Made by a program: the position numbers and the translations under genes | Source: Candidatus Saccharimonadia bacterium | GTDB lineage: Bacteria > Patescibacteriota > Saccharimonadia > Saccharimonadales > 2-12-FULL-41-12 | Direction: 5' to 3' | Assembly: GCA_023263015.1 (NCBI GenBank) | Contig: JALQXV010000082.1 | Span: 1-19,363 of the forward strand | Length of the DNA stretch: 19,363 bases | Shown: piece after piece, positions 6,261 through 14,888 of the stretch | Numbering within the stretch: position 1 is the stretch's first letter | Layout of the letters: each line of letters starts with the position of its first letter | Notes under the pieces: generated by a model | What the model was told of the DNA's origin: nothing | What the model saw: only the letters and a program-made list of their open reading frames with translations | Databases searched by the model: none

Positions 6261-9068
6261 GTGGAGTACATTTCGATTCGCGGAGCTCGCGAACACAACT
6301 TAAAAGATGTTTCAGTCGATATACCTCGCGGTAAGTTGGTAGTAATTACTGGCTTGAGCGGATCGGGTAAATCAAGCTTAGCCTTTGACACGATTTATGC
6401 CGAAGGCCAGCGTCGCTATGTCGAAAGTTTAAGCGCCTATGCTCGTCAATTCTTAGGACTCATGGAAAAGCCCGACGTTGATCAAATCGATGGCTTAAGT
6501 CCGGCAATCTCGATCGATCAAAAGTCTACCAGCCGCAACCCACGTAGTACGGTTGCAACTGTAACCGAAATTTATGATTATCTGCGCTTATTGTATGCCC
6601 GCATCGGCGTACCGCACTGTCCAGTTTGTGGTAAGGCAGTAACACGTCAAACACCTAACGCCATTGTAGATAAGGTTACTGGTCGTAACGTTGGTGCCCG
6701 CATGATGGTGCTAGCACCAGTTGTGAATGACAAAAAAGGCCAGTTTGAGCACATTCCAGAGCAATACCAGCGACTTGGTTTTGTGCGTGCTCGTGTTGAC
6801 GGGGTGGTTTATTCGCTCGATGAATGGCCTGAGCTTGATAAGAAGTACAAGCACACCATTGAAATTGTGGTAGACCGCGTAGTTAACGATGAAGATAGTC
6901 GTGGTCGCGTTGTGCAAAGTATTGAGCAGGCGCTTGATATTGCCGAGGGCAAGCTTTTGATTGTTAATGCTGATTCAAAAGAAGAGCACCTATACAGCCT
7001 GCAATATGCATGTATTGACCATCCAGACGTTAGTATCCCAGAACTTGAACCACGTACCTTTAGCTTTAATAGTCCACATGGTGCGTGCCCAGTGTGTACC
7101 GGCCTCGGAAGTCGCTTAGAGGTTGATCCTGATCTTGTAATACCAAACGGACGCCTAACGATTGCCGAAGGTGCAATTCGACCATTTAACCGTGTTAACG
7201 CCGATGCGTGGTACATGAAAAAAATGCAGGCGGTTGCTGAAAAATACAAGTTTTCGTTACACGTACCAACCGGCGAATTAAAGCCAGAAGATCTAGAGCG
7301 TATTTTGTATGGCACGGATAACGAAACGTATCGAGTAAAGCTTGGCTCCGGCCGCTCGTTCGACACAACGTACGAGGGTGTTATTCCTAATCTTGAGCGT
7401 CGCCATAAGGAAACCGATAGTGATTTTATGCGTCGAGATATCGAACGCTTTATGCAAGAACGACCGTGTCACGCCTGTAAAGGGCGTCGTTTGCGACCAG
7501 AAGTTCTAGCAATTACAGTGCATGGTCAGTCGATCATGGAAATCTGTGAACTTTCAATTGATCAAGCGGTAGACTTCTTTAATAGCATGGACTTGTCGGA
7601 TAACGAGCAGTTTATTGCAAAACAGGTTCTTAAAGAGATCTGTGCTCGACTGACTTTCTTAAAAGACGTTGGCTTGAACTACCTAAACTTGCTTCGCAGT
7701 GCAGCTAGCTTGTCGGGTGGAGAAGCGCAGCGTATTCGCTTAGCAACTCAAATTGGTAGTGGCCTGCAAGGTGTACTGTACGTACTAGATGAACCAAGCA
7801 TCGGTTTGCACCAACGTGACAACGAACGACTAATTGCTACGCTTATGCGCTTGCGAGACCTTGGCAACAGTGTGTTGGTGGTGGAGCACGATGAAGATAC
7901 CATTCGGGTAGCCGACCACGTGCTTGATGTTGGCCCAGGCGCTGGTGTCCATGGTGGTCATATTACTGCCGAAGGTACTCCTGATGAAATTGCTAAAAAT
8001 CCAAACAGTATTACAGGCGATTACTTAAGTGGCAAAAAGAAGATTGCCGTACCTAAAAAACGTCGCAAAGGGAATGGTAAAAAACTTACAATTGTAAATG
8101 CACGAGAGAATAACCTACGTGACGTAACCGTCAACTTCCCACTTGGTCAGCTGGTTGTAGTTAGTGGTGTGTCAGGTTCGGGTAAGTCTAGTTTAGTAAA
8201 TGATATTCTAGCTAAAGAACTGCAAGCTCGCTTAATGCGCTCACAAACAGTGCCAGGTCGCCATGATGAAATCCAAGGCATTAAAGAATTGGATAAAGTA
8301 ATTGTAATTGACCAGTCGGCTATTGGGCGCACTCCTCGCAGTAACCCTGCCACGTACACAGGGTTATTTACTCCTATTCGTGAACTGTTTGCGGGCTTAC
8401 CAGAAGCAAAACTGCGAGGCTACAGTGCCGGACGATTTAGCTTTAACGTTAAAGGTGGCCGCTGCGAAAACTGTGCCGGTGACGGTATTATCAAGATCGA
8501 AATGCACTTCTTGCCAGATGTATATGTGACCTGCGAAGTCTGTAAGGGTAAACGCTACAACCGTGAGGCACTCGAAATTCTATACAAGGGCAAAAGTATT
8601 AGCGATGTGCTTGCTATGACAACCGAAGAAGCCTTGGAATTTTTTGAAAACATTCCGTCTATTGCTCGTAAGCTCCAGACACTTGTTGATGTTGGATTAA
8701 ACTATATCGCGCTTGGTCAGTCTGCAACTACACTGTCGGGCGGAGAAGCGCAGCGTATTAAGCTAGCAACCGAACTTTCACGCCGACCAACTGGCAAAAC
8801 ACTGTATATTCTCGACGAGCCAACAACCGGACTACACATGGCTGATGTTGATAAACTGCTGCACGTTTTACATAAACTCGTAGATACCGGCAATAGTATG
8901 GTGGTTATCGAGCATAACTTAGATGTCATTAAATCGGCCGATCACATTATCGACATGGGTCCAGAAGGTGGCTCTGGCGGTGGTCAGGTAGTTGCAATCG
9001 GCACCCCAGAACAAGTTGCAAAAGCCAAAGACAGCCACACTGGTCGATTCTTAAAGGGCATGCTGTAG
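6261..9068 (+). CDS. uvrA: Excinuclease ABC subunit UvrA
   Basis: The damage-recognition ATPase of nucleotide excision repair, which works with UvrB and UvrC. I choose GTG 6261. It gives the canonical beginning MEYISIRGAREHNLKDV and 935 aa, close to E. coli (940). GGGG lies at 6251-6254 as a ribosome site. TTG 6249 is in frame and possible. There are two ABC modules. Module 1 has Walker A GLSGSGKSS (31-39), with its LSGGEAQR signature encoded near 7710. Module 2 has Walker A GVSGSGKSS near 8163 and a signature near 8737. The C-terminal zinc module CENC (8463-8474) and CEVC (8532-8543) is intact. In the other zinc module the first pair is CIDH instead of CxxC (7011-7022), with CPVC following. 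UvrB-binding and DNA-binding insertions are present. The stop is TAG. Confidence 0.97.
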   Translation: MEYISIRGAREHNLKDVSVDIPRGKLVVITGLSGSGKSSLAFDTIYAEGQRRYVESLSAYARQFLGLMEKPDVDQIDGLSPAISIDQKSTSRNPRSTVATVTEIYDYLRLLYARIGVPHCPVCGKAVTRQTPNAIVDKVTGRNVGARMMVLAPVVNDKKGQFEHIPEQYQRLGFVRARVDGVVYSLDEWPELDKKYKHTIEIVVDRVVNDEDSRGRVVQSIEQALDIAEGKLLIVNADSKEEHLYSLQYACIDHPDVSIPELEPRTFSFNSPHGACPVCTGLGSRLEVDPDLVIPNGRLTIAEGAIRPFNRVNADAWYMKKMQAVAEKYKFSLHVPTGELKPEDLERILYGTDNETYRVKLGSGRSFDTTYEGVIPNLERRHKETDSDFMRRDIERFMQERPCHACKGRRLRPEVLAITVHGQSIMEICELSIDQAVDFFNSMDLSDNEQFIAKQVLKEICARLTFLKDVGLNYLNLLRSAASLSGGEAQRIRLATQIGSGLQGVLYVLDEPSIGLHQRDNERLIATLMRLRDLGNSVLVVEHDEDTIRVADHVLDVGPGAGVHGGHITAEGTPDEIAKNPNSITGDYLSGKKKIAVPKKRRKGNGKKLTIVNARENNLRDVTVNFPLGQLVVVSGVSGSGKSSLVNDILAKELQARLMRSQTVPGRHDEIQGIKELDKVIVIDQSAIGRTPRSNPATYTGLFTPIRELFAGLPEAKLRGYSAGRFSFNVKGGRCENCAGDGIIKIEMHFLPDVYVTCEVCKGKRYNREALEILYKGKSISDVLAMTTEEALEFFENIPSIARKLQTLVDVGLNYIALGQSATTLSGGEAQRIKLATELSRRPTGKTLYILDEPTTGLHMADVDKLLHVLHKLVDTGNSMVVIEHNLDVIKSADHIIDMGPEGGSGGGQVVAIGTPEQVAKAKDSHTGRFLKGML

Positions 9069-9100
9069 AAATAGCTAGCATTCCATGGCGGGAGGCTCAA

Positions 9101-9541
9101 ATGTTTAACATTACTAAAGAAGAAACGCTTGAACGACTAGCTTTGCTTGGTGCAGAGAAGTGTGCAGAGTTACAGCTTGCGCTACAGTATCAGACCCCGT
9201 TACCACTCGATGAAGAGCAGCACGGTATTTCTGACTTGGAATATGCCAAGCTCGGAGTAGTTATGGTTGCTGATTCAGTCGTATTAACCGATCATGGCGA
9301 GAGTGATCCAGAGCGCGAACGGCTATGGGTACCCGAGGCCAGCAAGCTAATCGAAATGCATGGCGTGCCGGTACAACACTCGTTGTTTGCTCATATTGGT
9401 TCGCCCCATCAGCAGCGCCGTTTGTTTAAACTAATGCTCAGTCAGTCGGTGGACACCCGTGACGAGCTGCCTGTAGAAATAACCCGTCCACAAGCTGTGG
9501 CATTTGGCTTTATAAGTTTAAGTCGTCAAGTTATCGGTTAA
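9101..9541 (+). CDS. Hypothetical protein, 146 aa, downstream of uvrA
   Basis: I do not recognise this protein. It is a soluble, acidic 146-aa protein with no signal peptide or transmembrane segment. It appears mixed alpha/beta: an N-terminal amphipathic helix (about 3-30), a hydrophobic strand LGVVMVADSVVL (51-62), then charged helices and a hydrophobic C-terminus (QAVAFGFISLS). The start is well supported: GGAGG at 9091-9095 lies 5 nt before ATG 9101. It begins 32 nt after uvrA with no promoter between them, so it is probably in the uvrA operon. Its 3' end overlaps the convergent dedA gene by 11 bp. Confidence 0.75.
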   Translation: MFNITKEETLERLALLGAEKCAELQLALQYQTPLPLDEEQHGISDLEYAKLGVVMVADSVVLTDHGESDPERERLWVPEASKLIEMHGVPVQHSLFAHIGSPHQQRRLFKLMLSQSVDTRDELPVEITRPQAVAFGFISLSRQVIG

Positions 9542-10178
9542 ACAGGCGCTTAAGTTTTTTAACAAACAATGCGCGTGATTTAGGATCTTTTGCGATGTGG
9601 ATGAGTGGTGAGGCAAAGGTGAACAGAGTAACTACGGCCACAACTGGCAGTATAAATTTATCAATATCTGGAACATGCTCGCCTAAAACTTTTGCAACGA
9701 TGTAGCCTGCTAGTGTTACCCCTACACCCCAAACAATACTACCCACGATGTTATAAAAATTGAAGCGCTTCTGGTCCATGTTGCCCATGCCGGCAACTAT
9801 TGGCGCAAACGTACGGCCAACTGGGATAAAACGGGCGAGCATGACTGTCTTGCCGCCATGTTTTTCGTAAAATCGTTCGGCGTGCTCAATGTATTCATGA
9901 CGGAACAGCAGACCGTCTTTTTTCTTAAATATGCGTTTACCGGTTCTTTTGCCAATCACATAGCCTACATTGCCGCCAAGAGCTGCTGAAATAGTAATAA
10001 TCACAATTGCAAGGACAATGTTAAATTGGCCCTGCGCAGCTAGTGTGCCTGCTAAGAACAGTAGTGTATCGCCTGGAAAGAAAAAGCCAAAAAGTAGGCC
10101 AGATTCTGCAAAAACAATAAACGCTATAAGGGCAAGACCGCCCGAAGTAATAATGGTTTCTGGATCTAAAATTCCCAT
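9531..10178 (-). CDS. DedA-family membrane protein (SNARE-associated/VTT domain)
   Basis: A polytopic inner-membrane protein of the DedA/VTT family, whose bacterial members act in lipid-carrier (undecaprenyl phosphate) or phospholipid translocation and envelope homeostasis. The 215 aa include an N-terminal re-entrant region with FFFPGDTLLFLAG (32-44), GGNVGYVIGKRTG (68-80), the family motif RFIPVGRTFAPIVAGMG (116-132), and further membrane helices at about 142-165 and 173-195. The C-terminus is basic. The start is ATG 10178. A TATACT -10 box ends 11 nt upstream and no Shine-Dalgarno is seen. It is divergent from the bL25 gene and convergent with the 146-aa orphan. Confidence 0.9.
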   Translation of the reverse strand: MGILDPETIITSGGLALIAFIVFAESGLLFGFFFPGDTLLFLAGTLAAQGQFNIVLAIVIITISAALGGNVGYVIGKRTGKRIFKKKDGLLFRHEYIEHAERFYEKHGGKTVMLARFIPVGRTFAPIVAGMGNMDQKRFNFYNIVGSIVWGVGVTLAGYIVAKVLGEHVPDIDKFILPVVAVVTLFTFASPLIHIAKDPKSRALFVKKLKRLFNR

Positions 10179-10189
10179 ATGACTTATCT

Positions 10190-10217
10190 AGTATATCGCT
10201 AACGCGGATGATAGCAA
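10190..10217 (-). promoter_or_regulatory. Promoter of the dedA-family gene
   Basis: On the minus strand TTGCTA (10217-10212), a 16-nt spacer and TATACT (10195-10190). The expected start of transcription is only about 4-5 nt before ATG 10178, so the mRNA is nearly leaderless. Confidence 0.55.
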
Positions 10218-10261
10218 TTACTAATATTTTTAGTGTCAAAATCGATCCACCCCTGATTTTA

Positions 10262-10270
10262 TGCTATAAT
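10262..10270 (+). promoter_or_regulatory. Extended -10 promoter of the bL25 gene
   Basis: TGCTATAAT is a perfect extended -10 element. No strong -35 was seen, which extended -10 promoters tolerate. Transcription from about 10277 gives a leader of roughly 37 nt containing GGAGGG (10304-10309), a strong ribosome site 4 nt before the ATG. Confidence 0.65.
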
Positions 10271-10313
10271 AAACAATACATTACAGAATTTTCTTAGTTT
10301 TACGGAGGGTAAT

Positions 10314-11003
10314 ATGAGTAACGAAACTATCACATTGACTGCAACCAAACGCGAGGTATTAGGCAAAAAAGTGCACGCACTTCGCGCTGAAGGTCAAACA
10401 CCTGCTGTCATTCATGACCATGGTAAAGCATCAATTCACGTATCTGTTGAAGAAAAAGAACTTAAAAAGGCTTACTCGGCTGCTGGTAAACACCACGTAG
10501 TCGAACTAACCGTCGATGGCAAAAAGTACTCAACCATGATTAAAGACGTTACATTTAAGCCAGCAACTAATCTTGCATATCACACTGTATTTCAGTCAGT
10601 TAAAGCAAACGAAAAAGTTAAAGCCGAAGTTCCAGTTAACTTAGTAGGCGACGAAATTCCAGCTGAAAAGGCAAGCTTGCTTGTACTCCAAAGCCTCAAC
10701 GAAGTTGAAGTTGAAGCATTACCACGTGACCTAGTTGATGCATTAGACATTGACGCAACCGTTCTTACAGAAGCTGGTGATAGCGTAACGGTCGCAGACA
10801 TTAAAGCTCCATCAGGCGTGACCATTTTAACTGACCCAGAAACAACGGTTGCAACCGTTGAAACACCTAAAGACCAAATTGCAGAAGCTGATGCTGCCGC
10901 CGCGGAACTTGCAGCTGATGCAGATACTCCAGAAGCAGATACTGAAGCCTCTGCTGAGCCTGCAGCTGAAGAATCAGAAGAAGCTACCGAAGCAGACAAA
11001 TAG
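10314..11003 (+). CDS. rplY: 50S ribosomal protein bL25/CTC with acidic C-terminal tail
   Basis: The 5S rRNA-binding protein of the large subunit, in the long CTC/TL5 form. Of the 229 aa, about 5-95 are the bL25 RNA-binding beta-barrel, beginning LTATKREVLGKKVHALR and containing GKHHVVELTVDGK. Residues about 98-185 are the second CTC beta domain (ILTDPETTVATVE at its end). Residues about 190-229 are a tail made almost entirely of Ala, Glu, Asp, Thr and Ser. The leader has the best Shine-Dalgarno in the window. The TAG stop at 11001-11003 lies 24 nt before a strong bidirectional terminator. Acidic, Ala-rich tails vary widely between bL25 proteins. Confidence 0.93.
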   Translation: MSNETITLTATKREVLGKKVHALRAEGQTPAVIHDHGKASIHVSVEEKELKKAYSAAGKHHVVELTVDGKKYSTMIKDVTFKPATNLAYHTVFQSVKANEKVKAEVPVNLVGDEIPAEKASLLVLQSLNEVEVEALPRDLVDALDIDATVLTEAGDSVTVADIKAPSGVTILTDPETTVATVETPKDQIAEADAAAAELAADADTPEADTEASAEPAAEESEEATEADK

Positions 11004-11027
11004 TCTAAGTTAGATTCATAAACAAAC

Positions 11028-11056
11028 GCAGAGGGTTACGCTTGGTAGCCCTCTGC
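11028..11056. terminator. Bidirectional intrinsic terminator between bL25 and the ABC operon
   Basis: A 12-bp stem, GCAGAGGGTTAC (11028-11039) with GTAGCCCTCTGC (11045-11056), closes a 5-nt GCTTG loop. There is one G-U wobble. Short T-rich runs follow on both strands. It serves bL25 on the plus strand and the ABC operon on the minus strand. Part of the stem encodes the last codons and stop of the ABC gene, which ends at 11036. Confidence 0.8.
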
Positions 11057-12847
11057 TTGCTTTGTAAATAGGTCAAAATACAAGTTCTTGTTGTTCATTA
11101 GTTCTTTATGACTGCCTTGCTCAACAATTTTGCCATGTTCTAGCACTATGATTCGGTCGGCACGTCGTACGGTACTAAAACGGTGGCTAATAATTAACGC
11201 AGATCGGTTCTTGTAATGCTTAAAGATATTATTAAAAATGTCGTACTCGGCTTTAGCATCAATTGCAGACGTGGGCTCATCTAATATAAGCAAGTTAGCG
11301 TCTCTATAAAAGGCGCGCGCTAACGCTACACGCTGCCACTGGCCGCCACTTGGCTCAACGCCCTTTTTAAAGCTGGCATCAAGCACGGTCTCCCAGCCGT
11401 GCTTATAGTCTTTGATCAAGTCATCAACGCCGCCAAATTTAGCAGCCTCATGAAGTTTCTTCTGATCAGGCTTAGAATCAGGGCGGCCGATGTAGATATT
11501 TTCATCAATCGGGAAGGGGTACTCGTTAAATTCTTGAAATAGGGTAGCTAACTGGGTGTACCACGAATCAATTGCAATAGTTTGCAAATCTTGACCGTTG
11601 ATCAAAATCACGCCAGAATCTGGTTGATAAAAGCGCAACAAGAGCTTTATAAGAGTTGATTTACCGGCACCATTTTCACCAACCAGTGCAACGTGCTCAC
11701 TCGGCTCGATTATCAAGTTAAGATTTGTAAATGTTGGTTGAGTTTGTCCAGGATAGGTAAAGCTTACCGACTTAAACTCGATTGAGGGTGGTTTAGTGGT
11801 ATTAAGTGCTTTTGCATTAGGTGTATCGACAATAGCGCCCTTAACATCCATTAGGCGATAAAAATCACGGGCGAATAGCACACCTTCTTGCATCCTAGAT
11901 AGCGTTCCAAAGATAGCATTGAGAGCACCGCCAATTCGTAGTAAAGCACCAGATAAGAAGAAGTACCGTTCGAGGCTGATTGTATTAGACAAGAACTGCT
12001 TAAGTAGAATAACTGAGCCAACAGCTACGCCACCAACTTCCAGTACTTTGGCGCCAAAACTTAATCGGCTAGCGCTTCTAAACTGTTTTTCCTGCTGCTT
12101 ATAAAATTCTTTGTTAATCTTGGTAACTCGATCTTGAGCATAAGCTTGAGCTTGCATACTGCGGAGTTCCATCTGCTTCTTGGGCTTAGCAAGCATTTCG
12201 CTGAGCGTGCCAAACACGTGGCGGTTATCACCTTTGTCGCCCCAAACAATCCACTGGATCTTAGCAATTCGGGCATCACTGAGTAAGGTAGGTAGTAGAA
12301 AAATAGCAATCGCTATAATTAGCCATGGGTTAATTTGGGCTACTACTAATGACATAGCCGTAAATCTAAAAAGTCCATAGAGCAACTCGAGGTACATATA
12401 AGAGAGATTGGGGATTTGCCAATGGTAGCCATGCTCGGCCTTATTAATATCGGTCCGAATTTGGTCATCATAAAAATCCCCAATATCGAGCGTGTTCATA
12501 GCATTAAGGAAGGCGCTAACCGCCCACCGATTCATACTGAAATAAAGCAGGCGGTCAGCGTAGCGCATCATCCAAAATCCAACACCGGTCAATATGGCGG
12601 CAGCAATGTCGACATAAAGCCAGAACCAAATGCCATCAGAAGCGCCAGTAGTAACGTAGGCAGCCAACAAGCCAGCCAATTTTGCAGAGGCAAAGATTGT
12701 TAGGATCGATGCGCCCGTTTCGATTAGTCCACCAGCTAGGTGTAGAATAACTGCCCACGGGCGAACTTTGAGGGCTGTTCTAAGAATGCGCTTGCCGACG
12801 CTAAATGTGTTTGTAGCGACTTCGAGGCGTTCTTTTGATATCAGCAT
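11036..12847 (-). CDS. ABC exporter half-transporter, second subunit
   Basis: A 603-aa fused permease/ATPase, probably the partner of the protein at 12849-14648 in a heterodimeric exporter. The substrate is unknown. The transmembrane domain spans about 25-320 with six hydrophobic segments. The nucleotide-binding domain spans about 355-595: Walker A GENGAGKST (390-398), Q-loop LFQEF (436-440), signature PSGGQ (499-503) in place of the usual LSGGQ, Walker B LLILDEPTS (519-527) and H-loop His555. The start is ATG 12847, one base after the upstream stop. GAGG at 12853-12856 inside the preceding gene is the ribosome site, so translation is coupled. The C-terminal codons form part of a terminator stem. 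Confidence 0.92.
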   Translation of the reverse strand: MLISKERLEVATNTFSVGKRILRTALKVRPWAVILHLAGGLIETGASILTIFASAKLAGLLAAYVTTGASDGIWFWLYVDIAAAILTGVGFWMMRYADRLLYFSMNRWAVSAFLNAMNTLDIGDFYDDQIRTDINKAEHGYHWQIPNLSYMYLELLYGLFRFTAMSLVVAQINPWLIIAIAIFLLPTLLSDARIAKIQWIVWGDKGDNRHVFGTLSEMLAKPKKQMELRSMQAQAYAQDRVTKINKEFYKQQEKQFRSASRLSFGAKVLEVGGVAVGSVILLKQFLSNTISLERYFFLSGALLRIGGALNAIFGTLSRMQEGVLFARDFYRLMDVKGAIVDTPNAKALNTTKPPSIEFKSVSFTYPGQTQPTFTNLNLIIEPSEHVALVGENGAGKSTLIKLLLRFYQPDSGVILINGQDLQTIAIDSWYTQLATLFQEFNEYPFPIDENIYIGRPDSKPDQKKLHEAAKFGGVDDLIKDYKHGWETVLDASFKKGVEPSGGQWQRVALARAFYRDANLLILDEPTSAIDAKAEYDIFNNIFKHYKNRSALIISHRFSTVRRADRIIVLEHGKIVEQGSHKELMNNKNLYFDLFTKQAEGYQA

Positions 12848-12848
12848 A

Positions 12849-14648
12849 TTAATCCTCTATGAATCCGCCAGACTGATGGCTCCAGAGCTGTGAGTAAATA
12901 CCTTTTTTGCGCTTTACAAGTTGAGGGTGAGTACCTTGCTCGGCGATCTGACCTTTATCTAAGACAATGATTCGATCCATCTTTTGAATTGTACTCAAAC
13001 GGTGGGCAATTACGATAGCAGTCTTTTTGTCCATTAGTTTCCACAGCGCATCCTGAATCAATTTCTCTGATTCGCTGTCGAGTGCACTAGTCGCTTCATC
13101 AAGCAATAGAATTGGTGCGTTCTTTAGCATGGCACGAGCAATTGCTACACGTTGCCTCTGACCACCCGAAAGCTTAATACCGCGCTCACCAACCAATGTT
13201 TCGTAGCCGTCTGGCAGGTCTTTAATAAACTCGTGGGCATGAGCTTTTTTGGCAGCAGCCACGATTTCATCGTGATCAGCGTCGGGCTTGCCGTAGGCAA
13301 TGTTTTCGGCAATCGTTCGGTGGAACATGGCTGGATCTTGCGGTACGTATGAAATGAGTGATCGCAAGTACTCTTGAGACATATCGCGAATATCAACACC
13401 ATCAATTTGTAGCGAACCCTTATTAATGTCTACAAAACGGAGCAGGAGCTTAGTGATGCTGGTTTTACCACCACCGCTGCGACCAACAAGACCTATTTTT
13501 TCACCGGATTTAATATGTAGATCAAAATCCTTAAATAGGGTTTTGCCATTATCTTCATAGGCAAATGTAACTTTGTTGAACGCTAGGCTACCTTTTGGCT
13601 TGTCAATTTCAACTGGATTAGCGGGGTCGTTAATAGTTGGCTGGTCAAGAATTAGCTCGGTGTATTGAGCGGCATCACTTAAAGAAGTTTCGAGTCGACG
13701 GTAAATACCATTAAATTCCCACATAAAGTTGGTTACACGAGCAAAGAATGTATAAACCACAATTACGGCAGCGTAATCAATTTGTCCTTTTTGCGCTAGG
13801 TACACACTTAAAATTAAACCGGACGCGTTGATGGCTACATAAATAGGCGAAATAACCATGTCAATTTTTTTGTTTTGGAAGTTCCACGAAGCGGCCATCT
13901 TTTTGGTAAGATCGCGGACAAAGAACATGTGTCGAGCTTGTTCGCGTTTTTCAGAGGCGTGGGCACGAACTGCATCAATATTGCCGTAGACGTCGGCAAT
14001 ATGTCCAGATGAAACGGTTGAGGCAGTCTCACGCTCGGTAACAAGGACTCGTCGCTTCTTAATAAGTGGCAAAACAATAAGTGTCGATACCGTTAATGTT
14101 CCAATTAGCAGCAATGAAAGCCAGCCCGAGTACGTAGCCAATACGATAGCGGCAAAAATAACCGGAATTATATTTGCAAACACATTAAACAGCATAGTGT
14201 CGAGCACATCAACGTAACGGTTGGCGTAGGCTAATGTGCGTTTTGTTAACGAGCCGGCAAAATTGTCATGGAAAAATCGCAGGTCATGATCGAGCAAGCG
14301 AGCTAGGCCAACTCGGTATAAATTTTCAACGCCACGAACCTGAAATTTAATTGCAAAATGCATACCGAGTCGCCACATCATTTCACCCAAAAACCAAGAC
14401 CCAGCGAATAAACCGATGAGGGGCAGTACATTTAGTAGTGTGGTGCCGCCGTCTGAGGTTCCGCGCTTAACTATTTCAGAAAGAAAGATGGCTGGAATAT
14501 AAAATACAAAAATTGAACCGATAGCAGGGAGTAAAAGTCCAGGGACGCTCAACTTCCAGAGACGGAGTGTTTCGGTAATGTAATGTTTGGTTGCTAGACG
14601 ATAGGCAGCTTTGAAGCGTGCTTCGTCGGGTTTGTTAGGTAAATTCAT
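12849..14648 (-). CDS. ABC exporter half-transporter, first subunit
   Basis: A 599-aa fused permease/ATPase of the multidrug/lipid exporter class. Hydrophobic helices lie at about 35-58, 70-92, 150-171, 177-196, 265-285 and 289-305. The ATPase domain (about 355-599) is canonical: Walker A GRSGGGKT (389-396), Q-loop YVPQD (434-438), signature LSGGQRQR (493-500), Walker B ILLLDEATSALD (513-524) and H-loop His549. Both subunits keep the Walker B glutamate, so neither site is obviously degenerate. The start is ATG 14648, with AGGAAGG about 7 nt upstream. It is the first gene of a two-gene operon preceded by a leader of about 150 nt with two tiny reading frames. The substrate cannot be told from the sequence. 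Confidence 0.92.
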   Translation of the reverse strand: MNLPNKPDEARFKAAYRLATKHYITETLRLWKLSVPGLLLPAIGSIFVFYIPAIFLSEIVKRGTSDGGTTLLNVLPLIGLFAGSWFLGEMMWRLGMHFAIKFQVRGVENLYRVGLARLLDHDLRFFHDNFAGSLTKRTLAYANRYVDVLDTMLFNVFANIIPVIFAAIVLATYSGWLSLLLIGTLTVSTLIVLPLIKKRRVLVTERETASTVSSGHIADVYGNIDAVRAHASEKREQARHMFFVRDLTKKMAASWNFQNKKIDMVISPIYVAINASGLILSVYLAQKGQIDYAAVIVVYTFFARVTNFMWEFNGIYRRLETSLSDAAQYTELILDQPTINDPANPVEIDKPKGSLAFNKVTFAYEDNGKTLFKDFDLHIKSGEKIGLVGRSGGGKTSITKLLLRFVDINKGSLQIDGVDIRDMSQEYLRSLISYVPQDPAMFHRTIAENIAYGKPDADHDEIVAAAKKAHAHEFIKDLPDGYETLVGERGIKLSGGQRQRVAIARAMLKNAPILLLDEATSALDSESEKLIQDALWKLMDKKTAIVIAHRLSTIQKMDRIIVLDKGQIAEQGTHPQLVKRKKGIYSQLWSHQSGGFIED

Positions 14649-14708
14649 GCGACGACCTTCCTCATGGTCGATATTGTTCTGTAATTTGTAAAATTTTTGT
14701 AAGAGTGA

Positions 14709-14765
14709 CTAGCGAATGCCAGAAAAGGCCTGCGTATATCCGGTAATTAGTTCGATCTTCATCAT
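14709..14765 (-). CDS. Possible 18-aa leader peptide upstream of the ABC operon
   Basis: Within the leader of the ABC operon, tandem ATG codons (14765 and 14762) open an 18-codon frame ending at TAG 14709. The peptide begins MMKIELITGYTQAF. A purine-rich AAGGAAAGGG lies upstream, though with a long spacer of 13 nt. A second frame of 6 codons (14665-14645, MRKVVA) ends in a TGA that overlaps the ABC ATG. Either may be chance. Their position between promoter and operon makes leader-peptide control conceivable. Confidence 0.25.
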   Translation of the reverse strand: MMKIELITGYTQAFSGIR

Positions 14766-14808
14766 GTTTTTTGCTAGCCCTTTCCTTTATTTTATAATTG
14801 TTGTCGTA

Positions 14809-14838
14809 ATTATATCACTATGAAAACTGTTAATGCAA
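14809..14838 (-). promoter_or_regulatory. Promoter of the ABC exporter operon
   Basis: On the minus strand TTGCAT (14838-14833), an 18-nt spacer and TGATATAAT (14817-14809), a perfect extended -10. Transcription would begin near 14802, giving a leader of about 154 nt. The divergent trhO promoter lies at 14902-14910. Confidence 0.55.
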
Positions 14839-14888
14839 ATATTTTCTTAAAAATTGTATGATTTTCTAAAAATGTAGCGGCTAACACA

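Noticed and set aside
6809..7366. 185-aa frame antisense to uvrA
   Set aside because: It lies wholly inside a clearly conserved gene, has Ser/Arg-rich shadow composition and no promoter or ribosome site.
10592..10999. 135-aa Ser/Ala-rich frame antisense to bL25
   Set aside because: Its composition is the mirror of the Ala/Glu/Asp-rich bL25 sequence on the other strand; it has no independent support.
14645..14665. 6-codon frame MRKVVA overlapping the ABC start as an independent gene
   Set aside because: It has no ribosome site of its own and its codons coincide with the Shine-Dalgarno of the ABC gene; kept only as a possible leader element.
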